From NCBI GenBank assembly GCA_031264185.1, contig JAISEL010000011.1, positions 1 through 51,239 of the forward strand: 51,239 nt of DNA. The letters run 5' to 3'. The notes beneath the pieces are model-generated. The model was not told where the DNA came from. It saw nothing but the letters and a program-made list of their open reading frames with translations, and did no database searches. A program made the position numbers and the translations under genes. The stretch's first letter is position 1; every line of letters starts with the position of its first letter. This stretch comes from Deltaproteobacteria bacterium. GTDB taxonomy: Bacteria > Desulfobacterota > Desulfarculia > Adiutricales > Adiutricaceae. Of this stretch, positions 16,160 to 25,952 are shown one piece after another.

Positions 16160-18856
16160 CTACTTTTTCACCCGGGCCCTGACGTCAGCCCAGACTTTCT
16201 CGGTCGGTTCGCCCTGACCGGCGGCTCCGAAAAAGGCGCGGTCCAGGTCTAAGTATTTCCGGGCCACTCTCTGGAGATCGGCGGCGGTGACCGCCTCAAT
16301 GGCTTTCAGATACCTGGCGTCAAAATCCAGGCCCAAACCCAAAAGCTTGTTGAAGACTGACTCGTCAACCCGGTGGGACAGGGTCTGGCGGGTAATTTTC
16401 TTGATGCCCACCAGATAGCGTTTGGCTCCGGCCAGTTCTTCGCCGGAGATGACATTGGCCTTAGTCTCGTCAATGATATCCAAAATTCCGGCCGTGGCCT
16501 GGCCTGTTTTCTGGGGATCGGTGGCAATGTAAAAATAGAATGTCCCAACCAAGAGCCCCGGGTTGTAGCCGGAGGATACCACATAGGCCAGTGACTGCTG
16601 ATCGCGCAGGCGGGTGAAAAGGATGCCGCCCATGCCGGACAGATGGGCGCTTAAGACTTCCAGAGGCGCCTGGTCGGGATCATCCAGGCCGGCGGCTAAA
16701 AAGCCCAGAATCAGATGGGTCTGAGCCCGGTCCAAATTGTCTGAGCCGAAGGAAGTCCCGGTTAAAGGAGCCGGCGGCTCGGGAATGACCACGGCTTTGG
16801 GACTGCCGGCCGGGCGCCAGGAACCCAGTTCCAGCTTTAATAAATCCAAAACAGCCTGAGGATCTATATCGCCGGCCACAGCCACTAAAAGCTTCTCGGG
16901 CCGGATAAGCTCGCCGTAGAATTTCTGCAGGTCTTCCCTGGTAAATTTTTCAACCGCAGGCAAAAGACCCAGATTATTACGGTGATAGGGATGTTCGCGG
17001 AAAAGACCGTTTCTGACCAGACGGAAAGCTCTCTCCGCCATCTGCTCTTCCTGAAGCTTTAAGGCTGCTACCGTCTCTTCCCGGACTTCTTCCAGATTCT
17101 CCTGGGCCAGAGCCGGTTCGGTGACGAGATCCAGCATCAGTTTCAGGCTCTGAGCCCAGTTGGATGACAGAAATGAACCGGAAAGCCCCAGAGAATTGCG
17201 GGCCGAAAAGCCTTCAATGCTGGCGCCCAGGTTCTCAATTGTTCTGGCCATTTCGGCCGAAGGGAGCTTCCGGCTGGCTTTGGGCCAGACTTCGGCCAAA
17301 ATATGGGAAAGACCGTCCTGACCTTCCCCTTCGCCCAGCAGGCCGCCGACGGTCAGTACTTTGACGATGACCTGAGGCAGAGAGGCGTCTCTCAGCAGAA
17401 GAACCTCCACTCCGTTGTCCAGCCGGTAAGTTTCATAGTTGTCTTTAGCTTCGCCGGCCCCTTTGGGTTCAGGCAGAGACCACTGCTTTAAGCTCTTCTC
17501 CAGCTGGTCCCGGTCCGGCTGGGCGGCCTCCCTGGGCAGCATAATGGTGACCGTCATGTTCTCGGGAGTAAAAAACTCCCGGGCCAGATGGACTAAATCG
17601 GCCGGAATCAAGCGGCTCCAGCGGGAGATATAGGCATCTTTAAGCCGCCATTCGCCGGTCTGAAGCTCAAAAGAAGAGATGATGCCGTTCTGGCCCTCGG
17701 CGCTTTCCTGGCTTAACAGAAATGATTTGCCGGTCAGAGCCCGGGCCCGGGCCATCTCTTCGTCCGTGGGCGGATTTTTTACCAGACCCTCCAGCTCTTC
17801 GATAATCGCTGCCAGAGCCGGCTGGATCTTCCCGGGCTCGGTCTCAAAACCGATATAAAAGCAGCCGTCCAGTTTGGGGGTCATGGCGTAGGTATCAATA
17901 TCGGTCACCAGACCCTTGGCCACCCTGACCTGGGAGTAAAGACGGCTGGCCCGGCCCTGGGATAAGATAGCCGAGATCATGTCCAGCTGGTTGGAACGGC
18001 TGTCCGAGCCGCCGGGAGTCCGGAAACCGATTAAAACCTTCGGAAAAGCGGCCTGTTCGCTGGGCATGACCGATAAAACAGGCCCCTTGTTTTCGGCGGC
18101 CGTATTGGCAGGCGGAGTCGGCAGAGAAACGGCCGGTTTTTTCAGTGATTTAAAATACTTATCGACCAGGCCCCGGACGGCGGACGGGTCCAGGCCGCCG
18201 GAGACCACCAAAAAAGCGTTGTCCGGGCGGTAATGTTTCCGGTGAAAGGCCAAAGCCGTCTCCCGGCTGACTCCCCGGACAGTGTCGGCCGAGCCCAGGA
18301 CCATGTGACCGTAAGGATGGTCCTTGAAGACCCGTTCCATGAACTCTTCGGCCATAACCCGATCAGGGCTGTCCATGGATCTTTTAATCTCCTCGACCAC
18401 CACCTCTTTTTCCGAAGCGTATTCCTTAGGATCGTAAGTCGGGGCAAAAACCAGATCGGCCAGGATATCCAGAGCCAGCTCCGCTTCCTCGGCCGGCAGG
18501 CTCAGGTGGTAGCAGGTCTCATCATAAGAGGTGTAAGCGTTGATACTGCCGCCGCTGGTTTCGACCAGACTGGAGATCTCCCCTACTTTCCTTTTGGCTG
18601 TGCCTTTAAAGGCCATATGCTCCATCAAATGGGCCAGACCGTACTCTTTAAGGCCGTTTTCATTGGCCGAGCCGGCTTTAATGACCACTCGGGCTGAAAT
18701 TACCGGATTGCCCGGCTGAGGGGCCAGGATAACCTTTAAGCCGTTATCCAGGACATAACTGTCTTCAGCCCCGCCCCAAACGGCGGGAGTAGTCGAAAAC
18801 TGGGATGACATAAAAAACACCGCGAAAATTGATAAAATTTTAAAAAAACGGATCAT
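16160..18856 (-). CDS. exported M16-family zinc protease with two tandem M16 modules
   Basis: This 898-residue protein has an N-terminal signal peptide (FKILSIFAVFFMSSQFSTTPAVWG). The first M16 module carries the inverted zinc motif HLMEH at 76-80 and the downstream glutamate in VVVEEIKRS. A second module starts near ETYRLDNGVEVLLLRD and has no HXXEH (DGLSHILAEV at the same place), so it is the non-catalytic partner half, as in pitrilysin-like peptidases. It probably degrades peptides in the periplasm; the substrate is unknown. It is monocistronic with its own terminator. Confidence 0.9.
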   Translation of the reverse strand: MIRFFKILSIFAVFFMSSQFSTTPAVWGGAEDSYVLDNGLKVILAPQPGNPVISARVVIKAGSANENGLKEYGLAHLMEHMAFKGTAKRKVGEISSLVETSGGSINAYTSYDETCYHLSLPAEEAELALDILADLVFAPTYDPKEYASEKEVVVEEIKRSMDSPDRVMAEEFMERVFKDHPYGHMVLGSADTVRGVSRETALAFHRKHYRPDNAFLVVSGGLDPSAVRGLVDKYFKSLKKPAVSLPTPPANTAAENKGPVLSVMPSEQAAFPKVLIGFRTPGGSDSRSNQLDMISAILSQGRASRLYSQVRVAKGLVTDIDTYAMTPKLDGCFYIGFETEPGKIQPALAAIIEELEGLVKNPPTDEEMARARALTGKSFLLSQESAEGQNGIISSFELQTGEWRLKDAYISRWSRLIPADLVHLAREFFTPENMTVTIMLPREAAQPDRDQLEKSLKQWSLPEPKGAGEAKDNYETYRLDNGVEVLLLRDASLPQVIVKVLTVGGLLGEGEGQDGLSHILAEVWPKASRKLPSAEMARTIENLGASIEGFSARNSLGLSGSFLSSNWAQSLKLMLDLVTEPALAQENLEEVREETVAALKLQEEQMAERAFRLVRNGLFREHPYHRNNLGLLPAVEKFTREDLQKFYGELIRPEKLLVAVAGDIDPQAVLDLLKLELGSWRPAGSPKAVVIPEPPAPLTGTSFGSDNLDRAQTHLILGFLAAGLDDPDQAPLEVLSAHLSGMGGILFTRLRDQQSLAYVVSSGYNPGLLVGTFYFYIATDPQKTGQATAGILDIIDETKANVISGEELAGAKRYLVGIKKITRQTLSHRVDESVFNKLLGLGLDFDARYLKAIEAVTAADLQRVARKYLDLDRAFFGAAGQGEPTEKVWADVRARVKK

Positions 18857-19283
18857 TGTATACTCTATGCCTCATACATGTCATTTATTGCTATTCAGCC
18901 TGATGGTTTATATGAAACAGATAAATTATCGCAAAAAATACGACAACAGCCATAAAACAGGAGAATTAAAAAATAAAACGGCCACCCGACCGTCTGGACC
19001 ATTCCGGAAAAATAAAAAATAACGGAGTTTTTGCCGAAATTATGGATATATGTTAAAATACAAAGTGAGACAGTATCAGACGCTCGTCCGCTCCTGCCTG
19101 GCAAGATACCACAAAACCGGGCGGCTGGCTACATTAAGAATTAAGGCATATTGATTTCTGGAGGACATCAGCTGAAATTTTCTGACATCTGCTGGCCTGA
19201 AATAATTTCAGCCCTTTTGGCGGAAACTATTTAAATATTAAAGATAGTGTAAATAAATACTGAAACAAAGTCAAGTATGAAGA

Positions 19284-19321
19284 CCTCTCTGGACATAAAA
19301 TTCCATGTCCGAGGGCGTTTT
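19284..19321 (+). terminator. possible terminator or RNA hairpin
   Basis: GGACAT (19291-19296) pairs with ATGTCC (19305-19310), extended by CCTC (19284-19287) with GAGG (19311-19314) across a 3-base bulge, then GCGTTTTA. No gene upstream on this strand explains it, so it may end a small RNA. Confidence 0.35.
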
Positions 19322-19353
19322 AGGTTTCCGGTCAGTCCGGCGGGGGCTGAACA

Positions 19354-19384
19354 CTTGCGCCAAGGGTTTTTTTTGGTTATAATC
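19354..19384 (+). promoter_or_regulatory. possible sigma-70 promoter in the long leader of the PilZ gene
   Basis: A perfect TATAAT near 19378-19383 is preceded at about 17 bases by TTGCGC. If used, the transcript would have a leader of about 650 bases before the PilZ gene, or would make a separate small RNA. Confidence 0.35.
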
Positions 19385-20043
19385 CATACTCATTGAACTT
19401 GGAGTCTAGTTTTTTTGGACTTAAAGGCTTGACTCAGCATAATTTTGAGCGGAAAATGCGGCAGTCAAGTCTGGTTTGGCTCAAAATCCGGTCCTAAAAA
19501 CCAGAGGCGTCCGGTTATTGTCTGATTTTCGGCCTTCAGGCTGGCCAGACCTGTGACCGGTCGCGGCTTCAGGCAGGCGATTTGAGGTTTTTGTTTTATC
19601 CGGAGCGCTGTACTACTCCGGCCGTGAGGCCTGGGATATGATGAGGCTCATTCCGATTCGGAACAGGGGCTTCATTTCCGTGTCCGCTGATATCAAGCGC
19701 TAACTTAAGATGAAGCCGGTCTCCGCCGCCGGCGAAGATCATAGTAAAACCAGGGCTGAATTCAAAGGCCTTAAAGGCGGCGGTGAAAACAACTCTGATC
19801 CGGCCGGCGCTTTAAACGTTTTGGCGGCGGGCAGGCTGCTGCCTGCGGATGATTGGACGTTGTCAGCCGGCTGACCAGGAGTCCGCTGAGAGACCGGAAA
19901 GCCGGCGTTTCCGGCTCTGCCAGAATGCCCCGGCTTCAGGCGGGAGAGATTTTCAGGACGGATTCCTTTAGACATTTACAGTGTTTTTTATTTTGGGTAA
20001 GATTTTTCCGGCCCAATTTTTGATACAGTAAGGGGCGACCCCC

Positions 20044-20784
20044 ATGGCTGAAGTTAAAAAGACCCAGTGGTCTATTGATCGCCTTCTCAGACCTCACACC
20101 CGCATTGATCTGATTCTGGATGTGGATCTGATCAATGACCGTATTGACGTGCGGAACGGGATTGTCTATGAGATAAGCGAAAAACATCTCGTCCTGTCCC
20201 AGACCGACCCGCTGATGACCCGGTCTATGGTCGGACGGGAAGTTGAGGTCACTTTCGTCGGCCGGGAGCCGGTCAGCGGAGAAGTGATGCGCTGGGGCTG
20301 GAGCGGCAAAATTATCGGCATTTCTGACTACAAATATAATGAGAACGAAACTGTCCAGGCCATTTACCTTTCAGCCCCCAAACCTGGAGAAATCAATGAA
20401 ACCAACGCCAGGATGGATTACCGGCTGACCATTGTCTCCAATGATCATATAAGCATTCAGACCCATCCCTCCTTCGGCCGGGTCGTGCTGTTTGACTTTT
20501 CAGCCGGCGGGGTGCTCATAGGAGTTCCCGCACCGCCTGCAGCCACCTTAGGCATGCACCTTTGGTTCACTCTGTTCTTTCCCAACTTCCAGACAGCCGG
20601 CGGCCAGACCACCATTAACGGTGAAGCTGAGGTTGTCCGGATAAATTACACCCCCGGCGATAAGATGGCTAAACTGGGACTCAAATTTCACGAATTGGAT
20701 CTAAACGCAACCCGCGCTCTCCAAAAAGCCATCAACTACTATATGCTGGAAGAGCAGCGGGCCAGACTCCGGGCAGAAACCTGA
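20044..20784 (+). CDS. PilZ-domain cyclic-di-GMP-binding protein
   Basis: This 246-residue protein has a YcgR-like layout: an N-terminal beta-rich domain (about 1-115) and a C-terminal PilZ domain. The cyclic-di-GMP-binding motifs are visible: RMDYR (R123 and R127, the RxxxR motif) and DFSAGG (151-156, the D/N-x-S-x-x-G motif). PilZ proteins of this shape can slow the flagellar motor when cyclic-di-GMP is high. Its position near the motor operon fits that role, but the brake function is inference. The gene stands alone with its own terminator. Confidence 0.85.
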   Translation: MAEVKKTQWSIDRLLRPHTRIDLILDVDLINDRIDVRNGIVYEISEKHLVLSQTDPLMTRSMVGREVEVTFVGREPVSGEVMRWGWSGKIIGISDYKYNENETVQAIYLSAPKPGEINETNARMDYRLTIVSNDHISIQTHPSFGRVVLFDFSAGGVLIGVPAPPAATLGMHLWFTLFFPNFQTAGGQTTINGEAEVVRINYTPGDKMAKLGLKFHELDLNATRALQKAINYYMLEEQRARLRAET

Positions 20785-20807
20785 CCGGGCTGATATATTG
20801 ATCTTTA

Positions 20808-20836
20808 AACGGCCGCCTTAAGGCGGCCGTTTTTTT
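20808..20836 (+). terminator. intrinsic terminator after the PilZ gene
   Basis: The perfect GC-rich palindrome AACGGCCGCC-TTAA-GGCGGCCGTT is followed by a run of T, 24 bases after the PilZ stop codon. A textbook rho-independent terminator. Confidence 0.93.
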
Positions 20837-21026
20837 GGCCTCTTGGTTATAAAGGAATAAGGAAATTGAAAATAAACAGCAGGCAAACAGAGCGGACAGG
20901 CATTTTTCAGACCAACCGGAAGGAATACGGAATACTCCGGTCAGTCCTTATAATTCATATTGCAAAAAATTAATTTATATTTTCGCGCTATAATTGCGCA
21001 AAGCGCAAAAAAGCGCATGCCGCTTA

Positions 21027-21070
21027 TATTGATGCGACTAGCAGAATTTTCTATTCCGGCCGCATCAATA
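21027..21070. repeat. 10-bp inverted repeat beyond the peptide-binding protein gene
   Basis: TATTGATGCG (21027-21036) and CGCATCAATA (21061-21070) form a perfect inverted repeat with a 24-base spacer, 20 bases beyond the stop of the minus-strand gene. It could act as a transcript-end hairpin, although no T run follows. The adjoining sequence at about 20984-21020 is itself rich in short GCGC repeats. Confidence 0.6.
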
Positions 21071-21090
21071 CGGCTGCAGATAAAGCGAGG

Positions 21091-22722
21091 TCAATTCAGC
21101 TTGTAAACCTGACGGTCTTTCGGCACATACCACACAGGCAGGTTCTCCCCAAGCCCGACCGCCGTCACTTCCGGTCCTATAAAACGCTTGCTCACAGCAG
21201 TCAGACTGTCCGGCACGTAAAGAAAGACGTAGGGCACGTCTTCAAAGAAAATCTCCTGGATCCGATCATAAGCTTCTTTTCTTTTGGCCTGTTCGAGAGT
21301 AAAGCGCCCCTCGTCAATTAAGCGGTCCACTTCCGGGTTATTGTAGGAGATGAAATTGAGTTCCCCCGGTTTGGTTTTGGTGGAATTCCAGACATCATAA
21401 AGATCAGGATCCATGGGAATAGTCCAGCCCATAATGATGGCCTCAAAATCTTTTTTATCCAGATATTCCTTTAAAAAAGCGGCCCACTCTATTATTCTCA
21501 GCTTAACTTCAATCCCCACTTCCTTCAGCCGGGCCTGAATGACCAGACCGGTCTGCTCACGGACCTTATTGCCCTGGTTAGTCATAATAGTTAAGACAAA
21601 CCTCCGGCCGTCTTTATCGACATAGCCGTCGCGGTCCGTATCCCGCCAGCCGGCCTCGGCCAGCAGGGCCGCCGCTTTTTTAGGATCATAAGGGTAAGGT
21701 TTGACTTTAGTGTTATTGGCCCACATGCCCGGCTTAAAAGGACCGTTGGCCGGCTGGCCGAAGCCTAAGACCACCCCTTCGATAATTTCATTTTTGTCCA
21801 GGGCGTAGGCAATAGCCTGTCTGACCCGGACATCGGAAAGCCTCGGGTCTTTTTGGTTAAAGCCCAGATAAGTATAGGCGAACTCAGGATAGCGGAAAAA
21901 ATTGTAGTTCTCTTTTAAGAGAGGATCGGTTTGGGCTTCCTCCCACTGGTCCGGGGTCAGGGCCATCATGTCAATGGCCCCGGTTTTCAGCTCCATGAGC
22001 TGGGTAGCCGGATCCGGAATCAGCCTGGTGATCAGGCGGTCCAGCAAAGGCCGGCCTTTAAAATATTTGTCACTGGCCTTCATGATTATTCTCTGACCCA
22101 CCTCCCAGGATTCCAGCTCAAAAGGGCCTGAGCCGACCGGTTTTCTGGCCAGCGGGCTTACGGTTATGTCCTGGCCCTCTAAAAGGTGACTGGGCATAAT
22201 GTCAAAAGACCAGGTGACCAGAGCTCTGGCCAAAGGTCTTTTGTAAGTCACGATGAAAGTCAAGTCGTCCGGAGTCAGGGCGTTTTCAATCTGGGTGAAA
22301 GGCTCCCCGTAAGGCGTCGGAGTTTGGGGATCGCTCATCAGCTTCCAGGTAAAAAGGCAGTCTTTTGAGGTTAACGGCTTTCCGTCCTGCCACATGAGTC
22401 CGGGCCTGAGCTTAAAAGTTATGGTCAGCTGATCATCGGAAACCGTAAAAGACTCAGCCAGTTCCGGGACAAGCTTTAAATCCCTGTCAAAGCGGACCAG
22501 ACCCCTGTAAACCTGGCCGGTGACGGAAGAGGATGAAGTATCGCTGGCCAGGGCCGGAATAAAGTTACTGGCCTCTCCGATGGTTGCGTCCACCAGAGCA
22601 TCTCCGGTTATTCCCTGAACTGAACCGGTCTGTTCCGGAACGGCCTTCTCCGGAACAGCCGTCCACCCGAACAAAATCAGCCCAAGGCCCAAAAAACTCA
22701 ATAAAATCCGCCTGAAACTCAT
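21091..22722 (-). CDS. peptide-type ABC transporter substrate-binding protein
   Basis: This 543-residue SBP_bac_5 family protein (DppA/OppA-like) has a signal peptide at the start (ILLSFLGLGLILFGWTAVP), then the family blocks GQVYRGLVRFDRDLKLVPELAESF, FKLRPGLMWQDGKPLTSKD, VGSGPFELESWEVGQRI and DVRVRQAIAYALDKNEII. It should bind oligopeptides or a similar ligand in the periplasm. No permease or ATPase gene is adjacent, so it is an orphan here; its partners must be elsewhere. It is transcribed divergently from xseA across a 166-base gap. Confidence 0.9.
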   Translation of the reverse strand: MSFRRILLSFLGLGLILFGWTAVPEKAVPEQTGSVQGITGDALVDATIGEASNFIPALASDTSSSSVTGQVYRGLVRFDRDLKLVPELAESFTVSDDQLTITFKLRPGLMWQDGKPLTSKDCLFTWKLMSDPQTPTPYGEPFTQIENALTPDDLTFIVTYKRPLARALVTWSFDIMPSHLLEGQDITVSPLARKPVGSGPFELESWEVGQRIIMKASDKYFKGRPLLDRLITRLIPDPATQLMELKTGAIDMMALTPDQWEEAQTDPLLKENYNFFRYPEFAYTYLGFNQKDPRLSDVRVRQAIAYALDKNEIIEGVVLGFGQPANGPFKPGMWANNTKVKPYPYDPKKAAALLAEAGWRDTDRDGYVDKDGRRFVLTIMTNQGNKVREQTGLVIQARLKEVGIEVKLRIIEWAAFLKEYLDKKDFEAIIMGWTIPMDPDLYDVWNSTKTKPGELNFISYNNPEVDRLIDEGRFTLEQAKRKEAYDRIQEIFFEDVPYVFLYVPDSLTAVSKRFIGPEVTAVGLGENLPVWYVPKDRQVYKLN

Positions 22723-22888
22723 CGAACTTCCTCCTTTCAGGAAAAATGAGGTATACTCTTAAAATCGGATTCATTCCCAAAAGTTGGGGGTCTTTTCCCA
22801 ATTGGAGCCGGAAACTGTTCCATTCTGCTCTCCAATTTAGAACAGACCGGACAAAAAAGCAAAAAAACGTGAGCTAAACAGGATAACC

Positions 22889-24241
22889 ATGGCCGCAACG
22901 CGCCCTCCTGACCTTTTCAGTCAGCGGGAAATACTGACCCCCACCGGTCTGAACAGCCGTCTTCAGGCCGCCTTTGACCGGCACATCGGAACAGTCTGGG
23001 TCTCGGGGGAGATAGCCGGAGCCTCCCGTCCAAGTTCGGGGCACACTTATTTTTCATTAAAAGACTCCCATTCCCTGGTCAGGGCCGTTATCTGGAGAAG
23101 CCGTCTGCCTAAAGCCGGAGGACCGGTCGGCAACGGCTTAAAAGTCTTAGTCAAAGGCGTCCTTACCATTTATCCGCCACGGGGCGATTACCAGCTTATT
23201 GTAGATTATATTGAGCCCCAGGGAGAAGGGGCTCTCCGTCTGGCCTACGAAAAACTTTTGGCCCGCCTGTCGGCGGAAGGCCTGTTTAAGCCTGAACGCC
23301 GCCGTCCTATCCCGTTCTGGCCCCGGAAAGTAGCACTGCTGACCGCCTCCGGCGGAGCCGCCCGCCTGGATTTTCTTTCCTCGGCCGTAAAACGCTGCCC
23401 CTCGGCCTCAGTCAGCTTTTACCCTGTCAGAGTTCAAGGGGCCGGAGCGGCCGAAGAAATGGCTCAGGCCCTGGCCGATCTTAACCAGTGGGGCGGATTC
23501 GACCTGGTCGTCATCACCCGGGGCGGCGGCAGCCTGGAAGATCTCTGGGCTTTTAACGAAGAGGCTCTGGTCAGGGCCGTGGCCGCCTCCCGGGTCCCGG
23601 TTCTGGCGGCTGTCGGCCACTCCACCGATCTTTCCCTGGTCGAACTGGCGGCCGACAGCCGGGCCATTACGCCCACTGCGGCGGCTGAAGCGGTCTTTCC
23701 GGAACGGAAAACATACTTAAGGCAGACAGTGGACTTGTCCAGACGCCTTAAATCAGGTCTGGAGGGCACGCTTGGCGGCCTCGGGAAAGGCATCTCCTCA
23801 TTAAACCGCCGTCTATTCCGCTTTGAAAACCGGATCTTTATGGAACATCAGCGGCTGGACTCCTTATCGGATCGTCTGGCCAAAGCCGGCAGCCGGTATC
23901 CGGAAATCCAGCGCTTGAATTTGAAGTCCCTGATCAGGGAACTGATTTTCAGGTCCCCGGCTGAGAAGCTGAAACGCAACCGCTCCGATTTGGCGGTTTT
24001 AACGGGAGCTCTGCCGCCGGCTGTCTCCCGCTGCCTTATTAATGAGCGCCGGGAACTGGCCGGCCTCAGCTCCCGGCTGAAGCTTGTTTCACCTCTGGGC
24101 ATACTGAGCCGCGGCTATGCGCTGGCCGCCAATGCCCGGGGAGAAATCATCCGTTCCAGCTCTGCGGTCTCGGAGGGAGACTTACTGGACATCCGTCTGG
24201 CCCAGGGCCGGATAACCGCTCAGGTGGTCAAGACCTCCTGA
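22889..24241 (+). CDS. xseA: exonuclease VII large subunit
   Basis: This 450-residue protein has the XseA family length. An N-terminal OB-fold (VWVSGEIAGASRPSSGHTYFSLKD) is followed by the catalytic domain with GGGSLEDLWAFNEEALVRA and GHSTDLSLVELAADSRAITPTAAAE, then a long helical region and the typical ILSRGYALA C-terminus. With XseB it degrades single-stranded DNA from both ends during repair. An xseB gene is not recognisable next to it; a 68-residue ORF occupies that place. Confidence 0.95.
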   Translation: MAATRPPDLFSQREILTPTGLNSRLQAAFDRHIGTVWVSGEIAGASRPSSGHTYFSLKDSHSLVRAVIWRSRLPKAGGPVGNGLKVLVKGVLTIYPPRGDYQLIVDYIEPQGEGALRLAYEKLLARLSAEGLFKPERRRPIPFWPRKVALLTASGGAARLDFLSSAVKRCPSASVSFYPVRVQGAGAAEEMAQALADLNQWGGFDLVVITRGGGSLEDLWAFNEEALVRAVAASRVPVLAAVGHSTDLSLVELAADSRAITPTAAAEAVFPERKTYLRQTVDLSRRLKSGLEGTLGGLGKGISSLNRRLFRFENRIFMEHQRLDSLSDRLAKAGSRYPEIQRLNLKSLIRELIFRSPAEKLKRNRSDLAVLTGALPPAVSRCLINERRELAGLSSRLKLVSPLGILSRGYALAANARGEIIRSSSAVSEGDLLDIRLAQGRITAQVVKTS

Positions 24242-24281
24242 TTTATAATCAACACTAACTAAACCGTTTTGCAGGTGTTAT

Positions 24282-24488
24282 ATGTCTGACGGCGACGACC
24301 ATCCGCCCACTTTCTGTGACCAGCTGCTCGGCCTTAAAAATATCGGCCGGGCTGAGGCCGAACAACTGTATCTGACCATCCTGGATGACTTGGAGAAACA
24401 GATAGCCGAGCTGAAGTCCAAGTTCAAAAACCAGGAAGCATTCGACCAGTTCCTGGCCATGCTTCACGTTAAGAAAGTCATTCACTGA
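24282..24488 (+). CDS. small helical protein of unknown function next to xseA
   Basis: A 68-residue ORF, 40 bases after xseA, with AGGTG upstream of the ATG. It is predicted to be mainly helical (AEQLYLTILDDLEKQIAELKSKFKNQEAFDQFLAML) and ends KKVIH. It sits where xseB often lies but does not show the XseB pattern (FEEALAELEEIVxxLExGxLxLEE), so I do not call it XseB. Unknown. Confidence 0.5.
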   Translation: MSDGDDHPPTFCDQLLGLKNIGRAEAEQLYLTILDDLEKQIAELKSKFKNQEAFDQFLAMLHVKKVIH

Positions 24489-25199
24489 ACTTTCCGGCCG
24501 GCCTCTGACGTCTCTCCCGGCTTAAGCCGAACCCCCCTGGGTCTGCCGATCCAAAAGGCAGAGATTTTACTCTAAAATCAATTCTCTGAACTAATCTGTT
24601 TAATTTCCTCACCTCTTAAATGCTAATTTTAAAATAATCTCCCTTAAATCAGCCTTCAAAAAAACTAAACAGACCGGTTATTCAGAGGATTCCCGGGGTT
24701 TTTCCATTTTCAAAATTTTTTTTAAGCTGAAAAGCGTTTAATCCAAGCCTTTTTTCCGGCTTTTTAATTTATGAATTGTGATTCTTTATTTAAATCTATT
24801 GCCTCGTAAATATTCTGTAAAATAGTAAAATTATGTAATAAATACCAATGTATATTCTTATAATTTCCTTCTTAGTCAGTGACCGAGCCTTAACAGAGGT
24901 CAGTAATTCCCCCCGGCGGCCCGTTCAAATACTTTTGGAATCTGAATATAAGCGGGCGTTTCATTAAAATCCCAGACCCGGCCGGAAACTGTTTCGCCTC
25001 CGGCAGCCTCAGCCGGTCCGGGGGCCAAAAATAATGGCTGCGCCCGGAGCTGACTGGAATCATCTCCGATAATCCCTGAGGGCGCCGGCGGCCATAGCCG
25101 GACCGGGACCGGAGACGATTTGAGGTTCGGCGGAGGGAAGGAACAGTACCTTAAAAACCCCATAAAATCAGGAGTTTATTTTCAAAAGATTTTTTCTCT

Positions 25200-25227
25200 C
25201 CAGGCCGGCAGAAGATAACCGGCCTGG
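25200..25227. repeat. 9-bp perfect hairpin in the region upstream of dnaA
   Basis: CCAGGCCGG (25200-25208) and CCGGCCTGG (25219-25227) form a strong stem with a 10-base loop. No T run follows on either strand. It may belong to an unrecognised RNA. Confidence 0.5.
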
Positions 25228-25284
25228 AAGAATGCAGTCCGGCCCGTCTGATTTCTTCTTTGTCCGGCCTGAAGTCAGGGGGCA

Positions 25285-25333
25285 AAGCAAAAAAACGGCC
25301 TGAAACCCCCAGCTACGCTGCCCAGGCCGTTTT
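25285..25333 (-). terminator. strong terminator-like hairpin with no gene in front of it
   Basis: AAAACGGCCTG (25292-25302) and CAGGCCGTTTT (25323-25333) form an 11-bp stem. On the minus strand it runs into TTTTTTTGC, so it looks like a terminator for a leftward transcript from the 25340-25950 area, where no protein gene is visible. It may also act rightward (TTTTCC). Confidence 0.5.
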
Positions 25334-25952
25334 CCGGTCAGGTCCTCCGTAAATGATCCGGGGTTTTCCCGGTCAGGCTGAAATATCCCCGCCAGAAACC
25401 GCCTGAATTCAAAGGCTTATAAACCGGTTCATTTTTTTATCCGTTTCCGGCCGGGCCCGGGTCAAATAACTTTCAGCAAAAAGTTAAAAAAATTTTATTT
25501 ATAAAAACCGGCAACTTACCTGAAAAACCCCCCGCCGGCCCTGTTCAGTGAAAAACAAGATTCAGTGAGAAAACAGGAGATACTGGCTATTTTTAAATTG
25601 TTCAAAAAACCGTAATTTTTTCGCAATAAGGAGGTAACCTGCCTGATAAGCTCAATTTCGCAGACTCCGGGCGGGTGATAAAATCACCTTGAAAATCCGC
25701 CGGAAAAAATATTTATTTAATGATTTCAATATGTTATGTAAGATCAATAAAACAAGTTCAAAACCTCCGCCTTAAAGCTCTTCAGGAGGTCTTGCCAAGG
25801 AAAAAATATTTGGTTAAGGTATCTCCATTGTTTGACCCACAGCCTTTGGAATGGAGTTTACTGATTGAGTTTTTTTTCCAGCTCGATAATTACTTCCTGT
25901 TGCTTTTGTTGAAAATTTAAATATTTTGAATTCAGATTTTGGTGGTAAGCGC

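Larger units (their letters stand above)
18857..20043. other. 1.2 kb gene-poor region before the PilZ gene
   Basis: No ORF here looks coding: the frames at 18895-19104 and 19739-19975 (minus) lack recognisable motifs and ribosome binding sites. The stretch near 19540-19960 keeps a coding-like GC content, so it could be a decayed gene. It holds a hairpin at 19284-19314 and a possible promoter near 19355-19384. Confidence 0.4.
24489..25952. other. 1.46 kb gene-poor region upstream of dnaA
   Basis: No convincing gene. It includes a very AT-rich part (about 24580-24880), a GC-rich part with an unconvincing minus-strand ORF (24900-25163), and another AT-rich part next to dnaA (25430-25950). I found no consensus TTATCCACA DnaA box by eye on either strand. 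The position next to dnaA and the AT-rich blocks leave open an origin of replication with non-standard boxes. A weak TCTGCC/GGCAGA hairpin at 24542-24562 may end the xseA transcript. Confidence 0.45.

Noticed and set aside
19976-20043. A sigma-28 promoter for the PilZ gene (TAAGATTT and TTTGATAC)
   Set aside because: Spacing is 13 instead of 11 and the -10 element lacks the GCC; too weak to report as a feature.
24282-24488. The small ORF as xseB
   Set aside because: Position fits but the XseB sequence pattern is absent; left as unknown.
24900-25163. An 87-residue minus-strand ORF upstream of dnaA
   Set aside because: Pro/Gly/Ala-rich translation of a GC-rich block with no motif and no convincing start; treated as non-coding.
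25720-25920. A 66-residue ORF before dnaA
   Set aside because: Leu/Phe-rich translation of AT-rich DNA, no motif; the region reads better as non-coding.
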